Positions 48,370 to 60,600 of a stretch of 64,000 bases of DNA are shown here, piece after piece; the stretch's first letter is position 1, and each line of letters starts with the position of its first letter. This DNA comes from Pycnococcus provasolii (lineage: Eukaryota > Chlorophyta > Pseudoscourfieldiophyceae > Pseudoscourfieldiales > Pycnococcaceae): positions 124,001-188,000 of the forward strand of contig OW568865.1 of the NCBI GenBank assembly GCA_938743325.2. The letters run 5' to 3'. A program made the translations under genes and the position numbers. The notes under the pieces are model-generated. The model was not told the DNA's origin, ran no database searches, and saw only the letters and a list, made by a program, of their open reading frames with translations.

Positions 48370-51300
48370 TCACCTTAGCGCACGACTGTTGTGTGCCCAG
48401 ATGCCCGTCTGTTCGTAAGCCTGCATTTTACGAACTTGGTCATCCATGCGTACGACGGGTGGCAAGTCAAGCTTCTTTCGACTCTTCATTTCTTCGACAA
48501 TCAGCTGCAGCTCTTCGCCCACATCCTCACCAGCCATGTCATCCTCGATGCGGCTCGCGGAGCCGCGTGGCGCATTGCGCGCGCGTGCCACCTCTATCTC
48601 AAGGCGCGGGACAATAGTCGGTTCGTCGTCAATGGCGACGCCAATGTCCGCCAGAACAGGATCCACGGGAAGGTCGTCAAGGTTCGACGTCATCAAGATC
48701 GGCCTTCGCTCATCCGCAAACTGCACGAGCGGCAGCGGGGGAACGTAAGCGCGCTCCGCTAAACCGCCCTCGGTGAGCTGCATCTCCGCCTTTGCAGCAG
48801 CTGAACGATGGACGGCAGCCGCCTCTTTATCCAAGCCAGCAGCCTTGCCGCCATCCTTGTTGCCGCCGCGCTTAACACCTGACTTCTTCATCCAGCGAAC
48901 GGCACTGGTCACGACGCTCATGCTTACGTTCACCTCGCGAGCACGAGGGCGCTCCGCCTCGACGAACGGCGAGCCATTTTCAGCCACGGCTGAGCGCCAC
49001 GCCTTGATCTTCTCCGGGTCAAAGTACAAGTCAGCCGTGCCCTTCGAGTTGATCGAGTTGTCGTACGGGTTCAGGCCAGAGCCGAGATCGACAAGGAAAC
49101 CGGCGGGGCCGTGCTCAACCATCACCTCGGATCCTGCCGTCGTCACGGCGTGCCGAGTCATTTCGCTGAGGTCGATGAGCAGGCGCTTCGTTGAGCGGCA
49201 TCCTCTAGCATCCGCGCCAAGGAAGTCGATGCGACCCGAGCCAGGCTCGAGCAGAGATGCCATCTGGCTCCAGAAGCCTCGCAGCTCAGGCTTGGCAAGA
49301 TTCTTAAGGCTTGTGCGAAAGCCCTTGACCAGTCCAAACGAGCCAGGCTTCCACTGCGTGAGCAGTCCGATCGACTTCACGGTGGTCGTCTTGCCGTGCT
49401 CTTGCATGCGATGATGCACATCGTATATGATCTTGTCAAGCGTTGCGAAGCGGTAGTCGAAAAATACAGCCGCAACATTCTCGCGCGCCGCTGCGAGAGC
49501 GAGCGACGGATTCACGACGCGATTGGATACGAGGAGCACGCGATCGCACTTGGGACGCAAGTGCGTTGCTTGAGGCTTGGCGCGCGGCGAAGATGCCGCC
49601 GCCGCGGAAGCAGCGGCGGCGGCGGCAGCGGCGGCATCTGCATCGCCCACCATCGCTTGACGGCGTTGCGGACCGTACCTATCGGGAATGTACTTCTCCA
49701 CAAAGGTGATGTCGCCAAAGTCCGGATCGAGCATCATCGTTTCGTCCGCGATCATCGTCTCCAGTCGATTGATGACCATGTCAGGTGGCGTCTCGCCCTG
49801 GCGTGGCATCACCTGCACCACCACGGCGCCGGTGTAGCTGTCGTAGCTCTTCACGCTCAGGCGAGCGTCGCTAATGTCAAGCTCGATCGAAAGCTCGTTC
49901 AGGAAATATCGCTGACTTGCGGTATTTTTGAACTTCTCTGGATCCATGTCGATGAGAAGTGTGACCGTGGGTGGGTCTGGCAGCGACTTCTGGAAGCGCA
50001 TAGCTGCGGTAACGCCACGAACAGCCTTCTGGAATATCCCCGCGAGAGTCTTCTTTGCCGCCGGCTTGGCAGCTTCGCCACCCTCGTTGTCTTCCACGAG
50101 CGTGCTCATGTCTCGCATGTCGTCAGGAATGTCAACGGCAACCGTTGCCGACGACTGCCCAGCCTCGCTGGGTGCATAAAGCGATGGCGATGCACCAGGC
50201 CGGCTGTTGACATCATTGCCTAACTTGAGAATGGATCCAGGGCTCGTGGATGTGATGGATGCTGGCGCGCGTAGCCTTGAAGGCGTTGCGGTGGCTGGCG
50301 TAGTCGTCGTCGAGTCGCCGAAGCGGACTGTTGTTGTCGTAGGCTGCGACGGCGTTTCCATGGTAGCGGTGGATGTTGGCGTGCCAGTTGTGATTAAATT
50401 CCTTTTGTCGACGCCGCCGCCGCCACCACTCTTTCCACCCTTTGTGTTTGCCTCGGCACGCTCCTGCTGCGCAGCCTTAGCGCGTTGTCGCTGGTAGGCT
50501 GCGAAAGCTTTGCCCATGCTTCGCACCTGCTTTGCCACCACGTTGAATCCAATCTTTCCCTTCGCACCCGCCTTGTCCTCCGCCTCGTCCTTCTCTATCG
50601 CCTTGGAGGCCATCGCCACTTTCGCCGTCGGCGGCAACGACGTCCATCGAACTTCCTCCTTCTTGTAGATGAGCTCGCCAGGCATGATCACCCATCGCCC
50701 GAGCTTTTCCAGGTTGAAGTAGAGCTTTGCCGCTCGCATGCCCTCGCTCTCGAGCGCTCGATGTCCTTCGGGGCGCATCGCATTCGTAGAGCCGATCACG
50801 TCTGCGATCTTGAAGCGATGGCGAAGCTTCTGCATGAGCGTGTGCCCATCTTCGTCCGCTCCCTGAAAATTTAGCAAGTCGAGGCGGCCGCCGTGCGCAT
50901 AGGCGTGCTCCACCTTGGGCGCAATAACGGATGTGAGGCGCTCAAGGAAGCGCGACACGCGTGGTTTTTCGATTCCAACGAGGGAGATCTTGTCGCCCTC
51001 GACAAGAGCAATGCGCCCCGGCTTGGCCGGAGCGACAAGGCCAATCGAGAGAACCTTGCAGCGAGAGCGGAACATGAAAAGGCGGTGCTGAATGCGTTCC
51101 CACACGTCGTCGAGTGAGTCGCGCGCCCAGTCGATGCGGATAACCGCAACGTCAACGAGCGCGCTGTCGCACATGACCATGCTCTCCTTCATTCGATTGG
51201 ATACCAAGAGAAGGCGCTGCCATCGAGGCGGCTCGTTGCGCAGGTGCACCGGAACAAGCAACTTCTTGTCCATCCCCGTTTCGTCCTCCATTTCATCATC

Positions 51301-54300
51301 CACTTCGTCCTCTCCTTCCGCAGCAGCTGCCGCCTTGGCACCCTCGCCGCCAAACACAGCCTGCTGCACGCTCTTCTTCTCCTTCTGTAACTTCGTGTAC
51401 ACTGGATTTTGCGCAGCTTCCTTCCACTTGTTTGGCTTCTCTTCCTGCTCCGGCTCGTCGCCCTCTTCAGCCTCCATTAAGCTTGCTTTGGCGAGGCGAA
51501 GCTTTCGCACGCGGCGCGCTTCGCTGAGCAGTTCCATGGCACGGTCGACATGCCGAGCAGCCTTGGCGTGGCGCGCCTTTTCCGCAGCCGTGGCACGAGG
51601 CGTCTCGGACTCGAGTTCACCCACGCTGCGCAGGGCAGTGCCAAGGCGATACATCGTGTCACTCGATTCCGGGCGAAGGTAAAGCGCGTGGCGGTACAGC
51701 TCAACGGCTCGGGGAAAGTCTCGCTTTTCACCTGTTTCATTTTGTGTGTATTAGGTCAGCTGGTTTTTATTTTGTCTACGCCACGGCACGGCCATCTGGT
51801 TAGAGGCACACGACTTACACATCATGATGCCGAGGTTGTACGTGACGAGGAAAGATGAATCGTTGTATTCGTACGCCGTGCGTAGAAATTCCTCAGCCAC
51901 AGGGTAATTTCCCTTCGACCACTCAATTGTCGCGAGGTTGACGAGAGCCTCCACCTGCCGCGGGTCACGCTCGAGCGCCATCAGGTAATTCTCCGCCGCC
52001 GTCTTGGGCTTGCCAGACAGAAGCGCAAGATTCCCCAGCTTCACGTAGGCGGGGGCGAACATCTCGTCCATGAGAATACACCGTCGAAATGCGCCCATTG
52101 CCTTCATGTGTCGGCCAACAGCGCACAGAACGACGCCCTTGTTGTAGTAAGCCTTGATTGACCGCGGATTTGCCTCGTGTGCAGCCTCGAACATATTCAC
52201 CGACTCTGGGAGACGCCTGAGGCGGAAATACAGGCATGCTAGATTGTAGGCAGCCTTGTAGAAGCCAGGCTCGAGACCTCGTACCTGATTAAAAATAAAG
52301 AAAACAATTTTATGGTGTGAAGGTTAGTATCTGTTGTTGATTATACCTCATGGATTGACTCAGAGATCAGAATAGCCCTGTTTACCTGCTCATACGCCTT
52401 GACGGCGTCCTCGAACATGCCCCTGCGCACGCTGACGTTCGCATAGTTCGTCGGCGCAGCCAGCAGCGTTGGGTCGCGGCGCCATGCAATCTCGTACTGC
52501 TCCGAAGCCTTCTCAAGCAGCCCCACCTCTTCGAGAATCTGGCCCATGGTAATGTGATAATGCGCCTTGGGGCTCGACTCGATGATAGGTGCAAGCAGCT
52601 CGCGAGCGATGTCAAGCTCACCAAGGCGCAGGTGGATGATAGCCTGCAGATGAATCGCGTCGGACGTGTTCGGTGCTCGACCGACGATGCGACTCAGAAC
52701 GCGCTCCACATCTGGCACGTTGCCGTCGTTAGGCTTCGTCTCTTGTAGCGTTTTCGCCACGTCGTGCAGGTCAATGTTTTGCGTCCGTTCGTCACGGCCG
52801 CGCATGTCGCTCTCAGCCTCCTCCTTCACAGCCTCGTAGAACGCCTCCACGGGCGCAAATGCCAGCATAACACGCTGCTCGCGGTACTTATGCAGGCCGT
52901 ACACCGCGATGCCCGCTGCTAGCAGGAACACGGAAACGCCCAGAACCGCAAAGAACACCGTGTCGTACACGTATCCGCCGTACAAAACCTCCTCCACTTT
53001 CGTGACGTTGATCGTGGCGTTAAATAAGCAAGCTTGCAGCATGTGAGCCTTCAGCAGCGCTTCCGCGCTTCCCAAGGCGATATTCGTGCGGTTCAGGGTG
53101 GCGGGAAGCCGAATGGGGCAGGTTCGACACATCGTGGTGCGGGCGGTCTCCGTGTATCGCTCGAACCCGCACGCATCGCACGATGTGGCACTGTCGATCG
53201 GTGCGACGGAACCGAAAGGGCAGATGTCGCACCTGTCCATGGCACTGCGTGGCGCCGAAGTGCCCTTCAGACACATATCGCAGCCGATCGAACCCTCCAC
53301 CGAGGAGACGGTTCCCGGCTCACATGGCAAGCACGCCGCCATGTCAAACGATGGCGCGTGATAACCCCGTGCGCAAGGCAAGCACGCGACGGAGTCGTCT
53401 CCAACCAGCAGATTGTTCCGATCGTCGAACCACTCGGGCAAGTCCTTGCCGCTGGTAATTGTACGCTTTGCACTTCCCGGCGGGCATCGAAGCGATGGGC
53501 CAGGCGGCAAGATTGGATATCCGACATCGAGTGTCCCTGTGGCGTACGCGTTCGCAAGCTCCTGCCTAGCTCGCGCGTACGCGTCAAAGTACAGCGATGA
53601 CCCCTGACCGTCCGCGGCATTGTAAAGCGAGAAGTGAACAACCGCGCTGCCGCTGGTAACCTCGATGATGTGAATCATGTCAATGGAGATGTTCGTCAGA
53701 ACGCTGGCAACACCTCGACGGAACATGCGCTTGGCCAGGAAGTCGCCGTTGAATGCCACGGGATCTGCCTCAATGCGTATGAAGAGCACCGGTATTCTCT
53801 CCGGTGCCAGCGGCGGGATCGGCGGCGGCGTCGGCGGCAACGGCGGCGACGGCGGCTGTGGCGGCGGCGAGGGATACATGCACATGTCCAGGCTCTTCAC
53901 TTCCGACTCGCCAAATGTGGACGTGCCAACTGGGCACGGCATCGGACGATTCATGCCCTCCTCCGCGCAGTACGTGTCCTCGGGACATGGGTGGCAACCA
54001 TCCTTTGTGTTGAGGGCGGTAATGTTTCCAAAAGTACCCGCCGGGCATGGGAGACACAGTGCATCGCTCGTCGCCTCCGTGATATTGTTGTACCTACCCT
54101 CGGGGCATTCGAGGCACTTGGCAAGGCTGCCCGGACTGTAAGTTCCTCCGGGACATGGAACGTTAAAGCTCGAGTCTTCGGTGCTTGAGCATTCAAAGCC
54201 TGGATCGCACGGAGTGCAGAACGCCTGGCCACCGTCGGAGAATGTGCCGTTCACGCACATCGAGTTGAACGACGAGTTGGACGAGTTGGGACACTGCATG

Positions 54301-56246
54301 CCTCGAGGACATGTTGTGCACAGCGGACTTTTGCCGTCGCTGAAGGTTCCACTCACGCAGCGCACTTGCGTCGCCGAGATTGTGGATGGGCACGCGTAAC
54401 CAGCCTCGCAGACGACGCACTCCTCGAATCCCACGAGCGCGTAAGTTCCGCTTTCGCACTTCACCGGCAAGGTGTTCGGTGCAGTGCACTCGTGCCCCAG
54501 CATGCACGGTAGGCACGGGATGATGTTCGTGGAGTTTTCGTTGATGTCCTCGCTGTCAATCGAGTACCCCACGCTGACTCGATACGTGCCGACGAGGCAG
54601 AGCTCCGGCTTCGTGGATTTGACTGGGCACGTGTACCCGCTTGGACACTCGTCACACGACAGCGCGCCGTTCTCCATCAGAGTTGGCTGACGCGGTGGAT
54701 CGGTGCTATTGTACGGTAAGGCGAACGCGATGCTCTCCGGCTTGATGTCGTAGCGGCTGTATTCGTCTCGTGAGCAGTCGACAGGATTCCACATGCCCGC
54801 CACGGGGCACGCCGTGCGTGGAGGGCAAGGAGGGCAGACCGGGCTCCTCGGGGTCGCCGTGAACGTTCCCGGCTTGCAGCTTTCGCACGCCGTACTTCCC
54901 TCGGTAGACGCAAAGCCGCGCCGGCAGTCGATTGGGCTGAACGTTCCCGACGTCGGACAGCGCGTTCCCGCTGGGCACTTGTAGCACTTATCGCTCGCGG
55001 CATCGGACGTGTAACCTGGATCGCACAAACTGCACGTCGACGCTCCCTCGCCCGCGAACGTGCCGTTAATGCACGCTCTTGGCGTGGAGACTCCACGCGC
55101 GCAGCGATGGCCGAGCGGACACGTGAGGCACTTGGACGATCCGCTCGGCGCGTACGTACCCGGCTCGCACTGCGTGGGGATCTTCGTGCGCTCCGTGGGA
55201 CACATGTATCCGCCGGGGCATCGCAGGCACGATGGCGATCCCACCACGGCGCTGAAGGTGCCAGGCGAGCAAGCAGAGCACGACGTGGAGGAGGCGTTCG
55301 ACGACTCGCCAGCGGGGCACGGCTGCGGGTGCACAGCCCCCACGCTGGAGCACGTCGTTCCCGCGGGGCATTCCGTACAGTTTGCGTTCATTCCGCCGAA
55401 TGTCATGTTGTACTTGAAGTTATGGAAGGTGCAGTCTTCGTTTCCGGGCGACGTCACGGTGCAGCTCCCTCTCCCGCGCTGGATCCTGCAGTTCACACCG
55501 TTGAGGTCGCCCGACATACCAGGCAAGCCGTCGTCGAAAGTGCACGTCATGTTGAAACCTGCGGACGTATCTGGCGCATACGAGGCGGGCACAGCATTGA
55601 AGCAGCTGGCATCTCGATTGAGCGCAAGCATCTTAAGGCACTCTCCCGTGAAATTCGTTGTTCCTGGTCCCGTGACGCCCGCTTCGTCGAGTGGTGTGAA
55701 GCGCACGTCGGCTATTCGCCCTGAGCTATACGTGCCAGCCTCACAGCTGGTGCACACTCGGCTTCCTTCCGCAGCCATCGTTCCCTCCGGGCATGCCTCT
55801 GGCGTGGTTGTGTTCGCCAAGCACGTGTGCCCTTCGGTGCAAGCGGGGCATGACGAAGAGCGGAACGTGTTTGTGAAGTTTCCCGCTGGGCACACGGGTG
55901 GCGGGCTTGCGTTGGCTCTAAGCGGGCAGTACGACCCAAGCGGACAGCTCAAGCACTGGTTGGACGCCGTTTCTGAGTGGAAGCCAACTCCGCAGATGGA
56001 GCAGCTTGTCATGCCGAGCGCCTTGAACGTTCCCCCCGGGCAGTCGGTGCACTTTCCTAGCGTGTGGTTGGGTATGGCGCCTGAGTCGCATATGAGAGGC
56101 GGCGGCGGCGGCGCTGGCTGAGCTTGCACTAGCGTTACCGTTGAGTGCATCACTAACAGTGCTAATAGCACAAGCCAAAGCCCACAGCGCCAAAGAAAAA
56201 CCACACCACACCGCGCCATGAAAGGCAGCGGCATGGGCATGGGCAT
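48370..56246 (-). CDS. Giant receptor-like protein: Cys-rich ectodomain, TM, TPR
   Basis: Three exons, 56246-52347, 52284-51819 and 51731-48370, give 2,575 residues. Introns of 62 and 87 bp have GTATAA and GTAAGT donors, and the first has a TACTAACC branch site. After a signal peptide (about residues 10-42) come about 1,000 residues of GCC2/GCC3 (ephrin-receptor-like) cysteine modules, with phrases such as CPAGTYSPG and CEPGTYAPSG. A SEA-like stretch interrupts them, and one transmembrane helix lies near residues 1090-1115 (FFAVLGVSVFLLAAGIAVYG). Inside are about eight TPRs spanning all three exons. The last 1,000 residues hold two copies of an unknown domain starting LLLVSNR and VLLVSNR, each with an SIGL..KPG centre, separated by disordered Thr/Pro-rich linkers. 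It looks like a surface receptor or adhesion protein that recruits partners through TPRs. Ligand unknown; an alternative start is 56219. Confidence 0.82.
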
Positions 56247-56523
56247 GGAGAAGGAGGGGAGAGGGAGGGAGGGAGAGGCGGTCAGTCACGCGGCCTCGAA
56301 TCGTTACCGGCTTGCAGAAGAGTAAAGGGAGCGAGCTGGTTCGGTTCGGTTCGTTTGACCCCTGCCCCTGGGGGAGAGCTCGGGGAAGCCCCGGGCCGGG
56401 GGGACTCGACACATACTCATAGCGGGGGGGAGTTTGAAAAACAGTGGCTTCGGTCTATCGTAGCTAATAAGCCTTAGCTAACCTTAGGTAGGATGGTATT
56501 GGTAGGAGTACCCCCCTGGAGTG

Positions 56524-56541
56524 TTAGGGTTAGGGTTAGGG
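56524..56541 (+). repeat. Three TTAGGG units
   Basis: Exactly three perfect TTAGGG units in tandem, about 280 bp upstream of the receptor-like gene's start (on the other strand) and 100 bp from the retroelement remnant. Confidence 0.8.
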
Positions 56542-56626
56542 ACCGTTCCGTGAACTCGTCGGGGTTTTGTCACTATAACGGTGGTGTGACCTACGCCGAT
56601 TCAACGACGTCACGACGCCTACTGCA

Positions 56627-56968
56627 TTGGTGGCAACGACACGCCTATCCGGCATGCGTCTATTACATCTACGCCTCGCGCACTTCAGCCGCAAAAAGAT
56701 CCGAGAATCAATTGCAGCCGGTGCACGATTTGGAACCCACGACCTCATCAATGACGCAGACAAAAACGATGCTGAGGAACATTCATGCGCTGGATGTCTC
56801 AAGGGATTATCAAAGGCTATTCCAAAACAACGCAATCCAGAACGCGCTAAGCAGAAAGGTGATCTCGTCCACGCCGATCTCAAAGAAAAAGTGGATAAAG
56901 CTTACAGCGGACACGAGCATTGGGTCCATTTCACGGATGATAAAACTGGACAGACTTACTTACACCTA
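56627..56968 (+). mobile_element. Ty1/copia-type pol fragment (pre-integrase / integrase)
   Basis: A short open stretch reads LLHLRLAHFSRKKIRESIAA, then CAGCLKGLSKAIPKQR, then GDLVHADLKEKV and HWVHFTDDKTGQTYLHLS. This is the gag-pre-integrase zinc region (H and CxxC) followed by the first part of the integrase core of Ty1/copia retrotransposons, including its first catalytic Asp (HADL) and a later DD. It stops abruptly in a GTT/GCT-repeat tract; no LTR, reverse transcriptase or gag is present, so it is a dead fragment. Confidence 0.72.
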
Positions 56969-57615
56969 TCACACTTTCGGAGTTTCTGTTGTCGTTGCTG
57001 TTGCTGCTGTTGTGCGTTTGTTCTTGTGACTTATTTGTTGTCGTTGCGCTTGTTGGCTTGCGCTGTGGAAAAAGTGAGGAGGGGAGTGGAGGGGGAGGCA
57101 GAGGAAGGCGCGTGGATTGAGAAAAAATGGCGGGTAAACTCGGACAGGCCCTGTAGGCGGTGACGAGGTTTTCACTTCGTTCGTGGAGAATGAGGGGAAC
57201 TGATTAACGAAATTGAAAGTTAAACTTAGATGTCCGATTTTTCCCAAGAATGCGGAATTATTGGGCTGCCCAATGCCAGTGCAAATAGGGGATATGTACA
57301 TACATGCAAGTTCTACGCACTCGTCTTGCTTGGTGAGAGGAGGAGCGAGGTTCCATGCTCGCTGCCTCGTAAAACGCCTGCCGCCTGCCGCCTCACTCAA
57401 ATCAGCAATCAAGTTCAAATTCTTAAGTTAACAGTCAATGATGGCGTCTTCTTTCATGATGGTGAAGAACAGACAGCAACAACAAGTATAATAATGGCTC
57501 CGCCGGATCTGTCGCTCGGTACTACGTAGAAGAACGTATTTCCTATGATGTATGTACAAAAACCTTTCAGGTTAGTAGTAAAGTTACCCGTGATCAGTGA
57601 TCAGTCTACTAGTAA

Positions 57616-60600
57616 CTAGTCTAGGCCATTCAAAAAAGCACGCGCCTCCCACCGCTTCTGATGATTGGGAAGGCCTTGTCCACTCTTGAAATTACCCCGC
57701 TGCCCGAACGAAACGTCCTCCCAATCCGCATGCTCTCCTTCGACATTGCGCCGTTCGTCTTGCATCCCACCGCACATCAAACGCAACGTCGTTCCAATCA
57801 TGCGCCATGGCACTTCCGTCACGACTCCGGCGGCGCGTGTTGCGTAGTACCATCCAGTATCGACAATGTCACCCCCCCGCCACATCGAAGATGAGGGCGG
57901 TAACGGTGATAGTGGTAGCATGGCACGGCGAATTGCTGGGAGCATCACCGCACGCGACTGCCTGGGCCTAAAGCCTCCTTCTTTGCACAGCTTCTCGACC
58001 ACATTCGGAAGCTCCGCGCTCATCATGCGCATGTTCTCGGTCGCGGCTGCCATGCCCTTGGCGTTGTCGCGCGCACGGCGCAAAGCCGCTTCAACCAATC
58101 CAGTCCCATTCATCCGATCAAAGTCGGTACCTGCACGCCAGCCGATATCGTATACAACACGACGAGCCACATTCAAGCACGCCATCCGGGTAATGTCCCA
58201 TTTCTTGGCATGTTGGAGATGCTCTGTTTCACTCACGAGCCGTTCGAGATCCTCTTGCGAGGAGAATTGGTACAGGAGGTTCTCCATCTCAGTCATAGTA
58301 GTTCCCTTGTCGTCATCGTCCTTCATGCTGCCAGAGAATCCAGTGTCCCGAACTTGTTCTTGATCGCTTCCAGGTCGACTTCCGGGACCGTCCAAACCTC
58401 CTTCTCCATCATCGTTGAAAACAAGCCGCATCACCGATGAAGATGTGGGCGTCGATTCGAGGTCAAAGGAAAATGAGCTGAGCGTGACTCCTCTTTTATT
58501 ATCGGCTGTCAACGTCAACAAACCCTCGCACGCTGACGGGGCAGCAGCAACGTACATTGCATTCAATCCCGTGCGATTCCGCGCAGCAACTTCGTGCAGA
58601 TTGTGTAGTACCTCCCCAAGCGCAGTCTCGCCCACCAGACCAAGCGTGGGAACGGAAAGCTCTTGGCGATTGTACCCATTCATTCGTAGATATCGTGCAA
58701 TGTCACTGCGCACACCCTCTGTTCGCAGGTTGCCATCGATCAACGACGGAGCCGCTACCGCTGCTCGTTGATCGACGTGGTTCCGTATGCGCTCCATGAT
58801 GCCGTCGAGCATCTCCTTGGCCAGCATTATCCGGCGAAGTTGTTCACGCACACGCTGCCATCGTTCTCGTGCCGAGACAGGAATTTGCCGCTCTTCTTGC
58901 GTCGTAGCTGCTCTGCTCGACTCAGGCACGAATAATTCAGAGTATGACGACTCAGTCGTATCTCTGTTTCCCGCAAAGCCACGCTGCTTTTTCCTAGGGT
59001 CGAGCCACTTCACGTCACCTGAGAAGACGCAGGCTGACGAATTTCTCCATCTAAGAGCGTAGAGCACAGCGCTCAGGCAATCACGTATCGCATCGACAGG
59101 TCCAGATGCACGCATGGCTTGGCGTGCCCATCTCTCTTCGTACGTCTCGGTCAACTTCATGAGACGCTGTTTTGCAACTCTACGTCGAGATTCCTCAGTA
59201 AAGATGTCGAGCAGAATCGCGGCGAAAAATTGCAGAAGAAGGATGGTCACAACAAACGGGTAGAAGAAGCGCAGCAGCAAGACGACGGCGACGTATGCGT
59301 GCCCATCCACGAGCGTGCCGTCATTCTTGTCGCCGAGCACGGCACCGCGGGGCACAAAAGCGGAGGACGATTCGTCAAGTTGGTTTACGAAAAGCGCTTC
59401 GATCGCATGGTGCACGCGCGCATGTGGTTCAACGAGGTCGCCGTGCACCAGATGAAATGCGTACGCGCATTGCACGGTGATCATCGCGATGATCCCCACG
59501 AGCGTCGCCATGCTCGGCAAGCTGCGATGAAGTGTGCGGAGATAAGGGTACAGCATTGGCAGACCCATGAGGTGGCGCGATATGTTTGCAGCAATACCAA
59601 TCACAATGGGCACTTGCAGCACAAGATACCACCCATGGAGCGTGCTCATGGTATCCACCTTGGAAAGTAGCTCCAGGTAAGCATCACGCTCTGATGTATC
59701 TGCTTGCAACGTGTGCCTCCAAGCGCCGCGTGGATAGCCCTCCACCGGTGGCTGAGGGTTGGCGGATCGTTTGGGAAGTAGGATACGTGCCTCCGCCGAA
59801 CCATCGCCGTCGTACCAACGGTAGCTCCGCTCATACGTGAAGTCCCGCACGTACGCGAAGAAGTACACAAAGTGCACGACGCTCGCGGCGAGCAAGCAAA
59901 TCGGGATGGCAAGCTTAAGAGCCTCAACCGCCAAGGTCCATGCATCGACCACGAAATGACGCCGTACGACGCGCTGCTGCAGGCGCCGGATAGTTGCGTC
60001 GTGCAGGAGATGCAAGAAACGCCGCGCGTCTCCAATCGAGTTCACGCAAAGGGCCACCGCGACGATAGCAATAAATACCTCGAGGGCGAACAAGCCTAAT
60101 CGGCTTGCAAATAACCCTTCAAAGTAGTCGAAAACGGGAAGCTTCCATGCCTCGGTGGTCGTGCTGATCCTACCATGCGAACTCACTTCCATGTGTATAC
60201 GCACGTCCACCAGCATTTCGGTTAGCTCATTATGCAGGAGCACACGAATGTCAACGCGCCGTGTTCGTCGGTCGATGAAACGAGAATGGTACAAGTACGA
60301 TAGCAGGAACTTGGCGCGGTCTTGCATCAGCGTGCCGTCGAGGTAGACATCAAAAAGCGCCTTCTCTACGTCAGAGCTGAGCTCTTTCTCGTCGTAGTTG
60401 CGACCGAAGAATGCGAACGGCACATCCGGAGACGCGAGTTCGGACTCATTATAGAACGCCTCCCGAATTCGACGCAGACTTGGATTGTAAAGTCCACCAG
60501 GATACTTTCCGGTAGGATCCGTCACACCCGCAGGAAGGTCGAGATGTGCAAACATGGCGTCGAATCCGTACGCCCCCCCATCGAGTGTCGAGCACGGCAT

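Larger units (their letters stand above)
56247..57615. other. 1.37-kb intergenic region with retroelement remnant
   Basis: Lies between the receptor-like gene (divided from it by its promoter) and the 3' end of the polycystin-like gene. It contains G-rich promoter sequence, a short TTAGGG array, a copia-type fragment, a GTTGTCGTTGCTGTTGCTGC tract near 56989 and a cluster of TGATCA/ACTAGT palindromes at 57590-57625. No intact gene. Confidence 0.6.
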
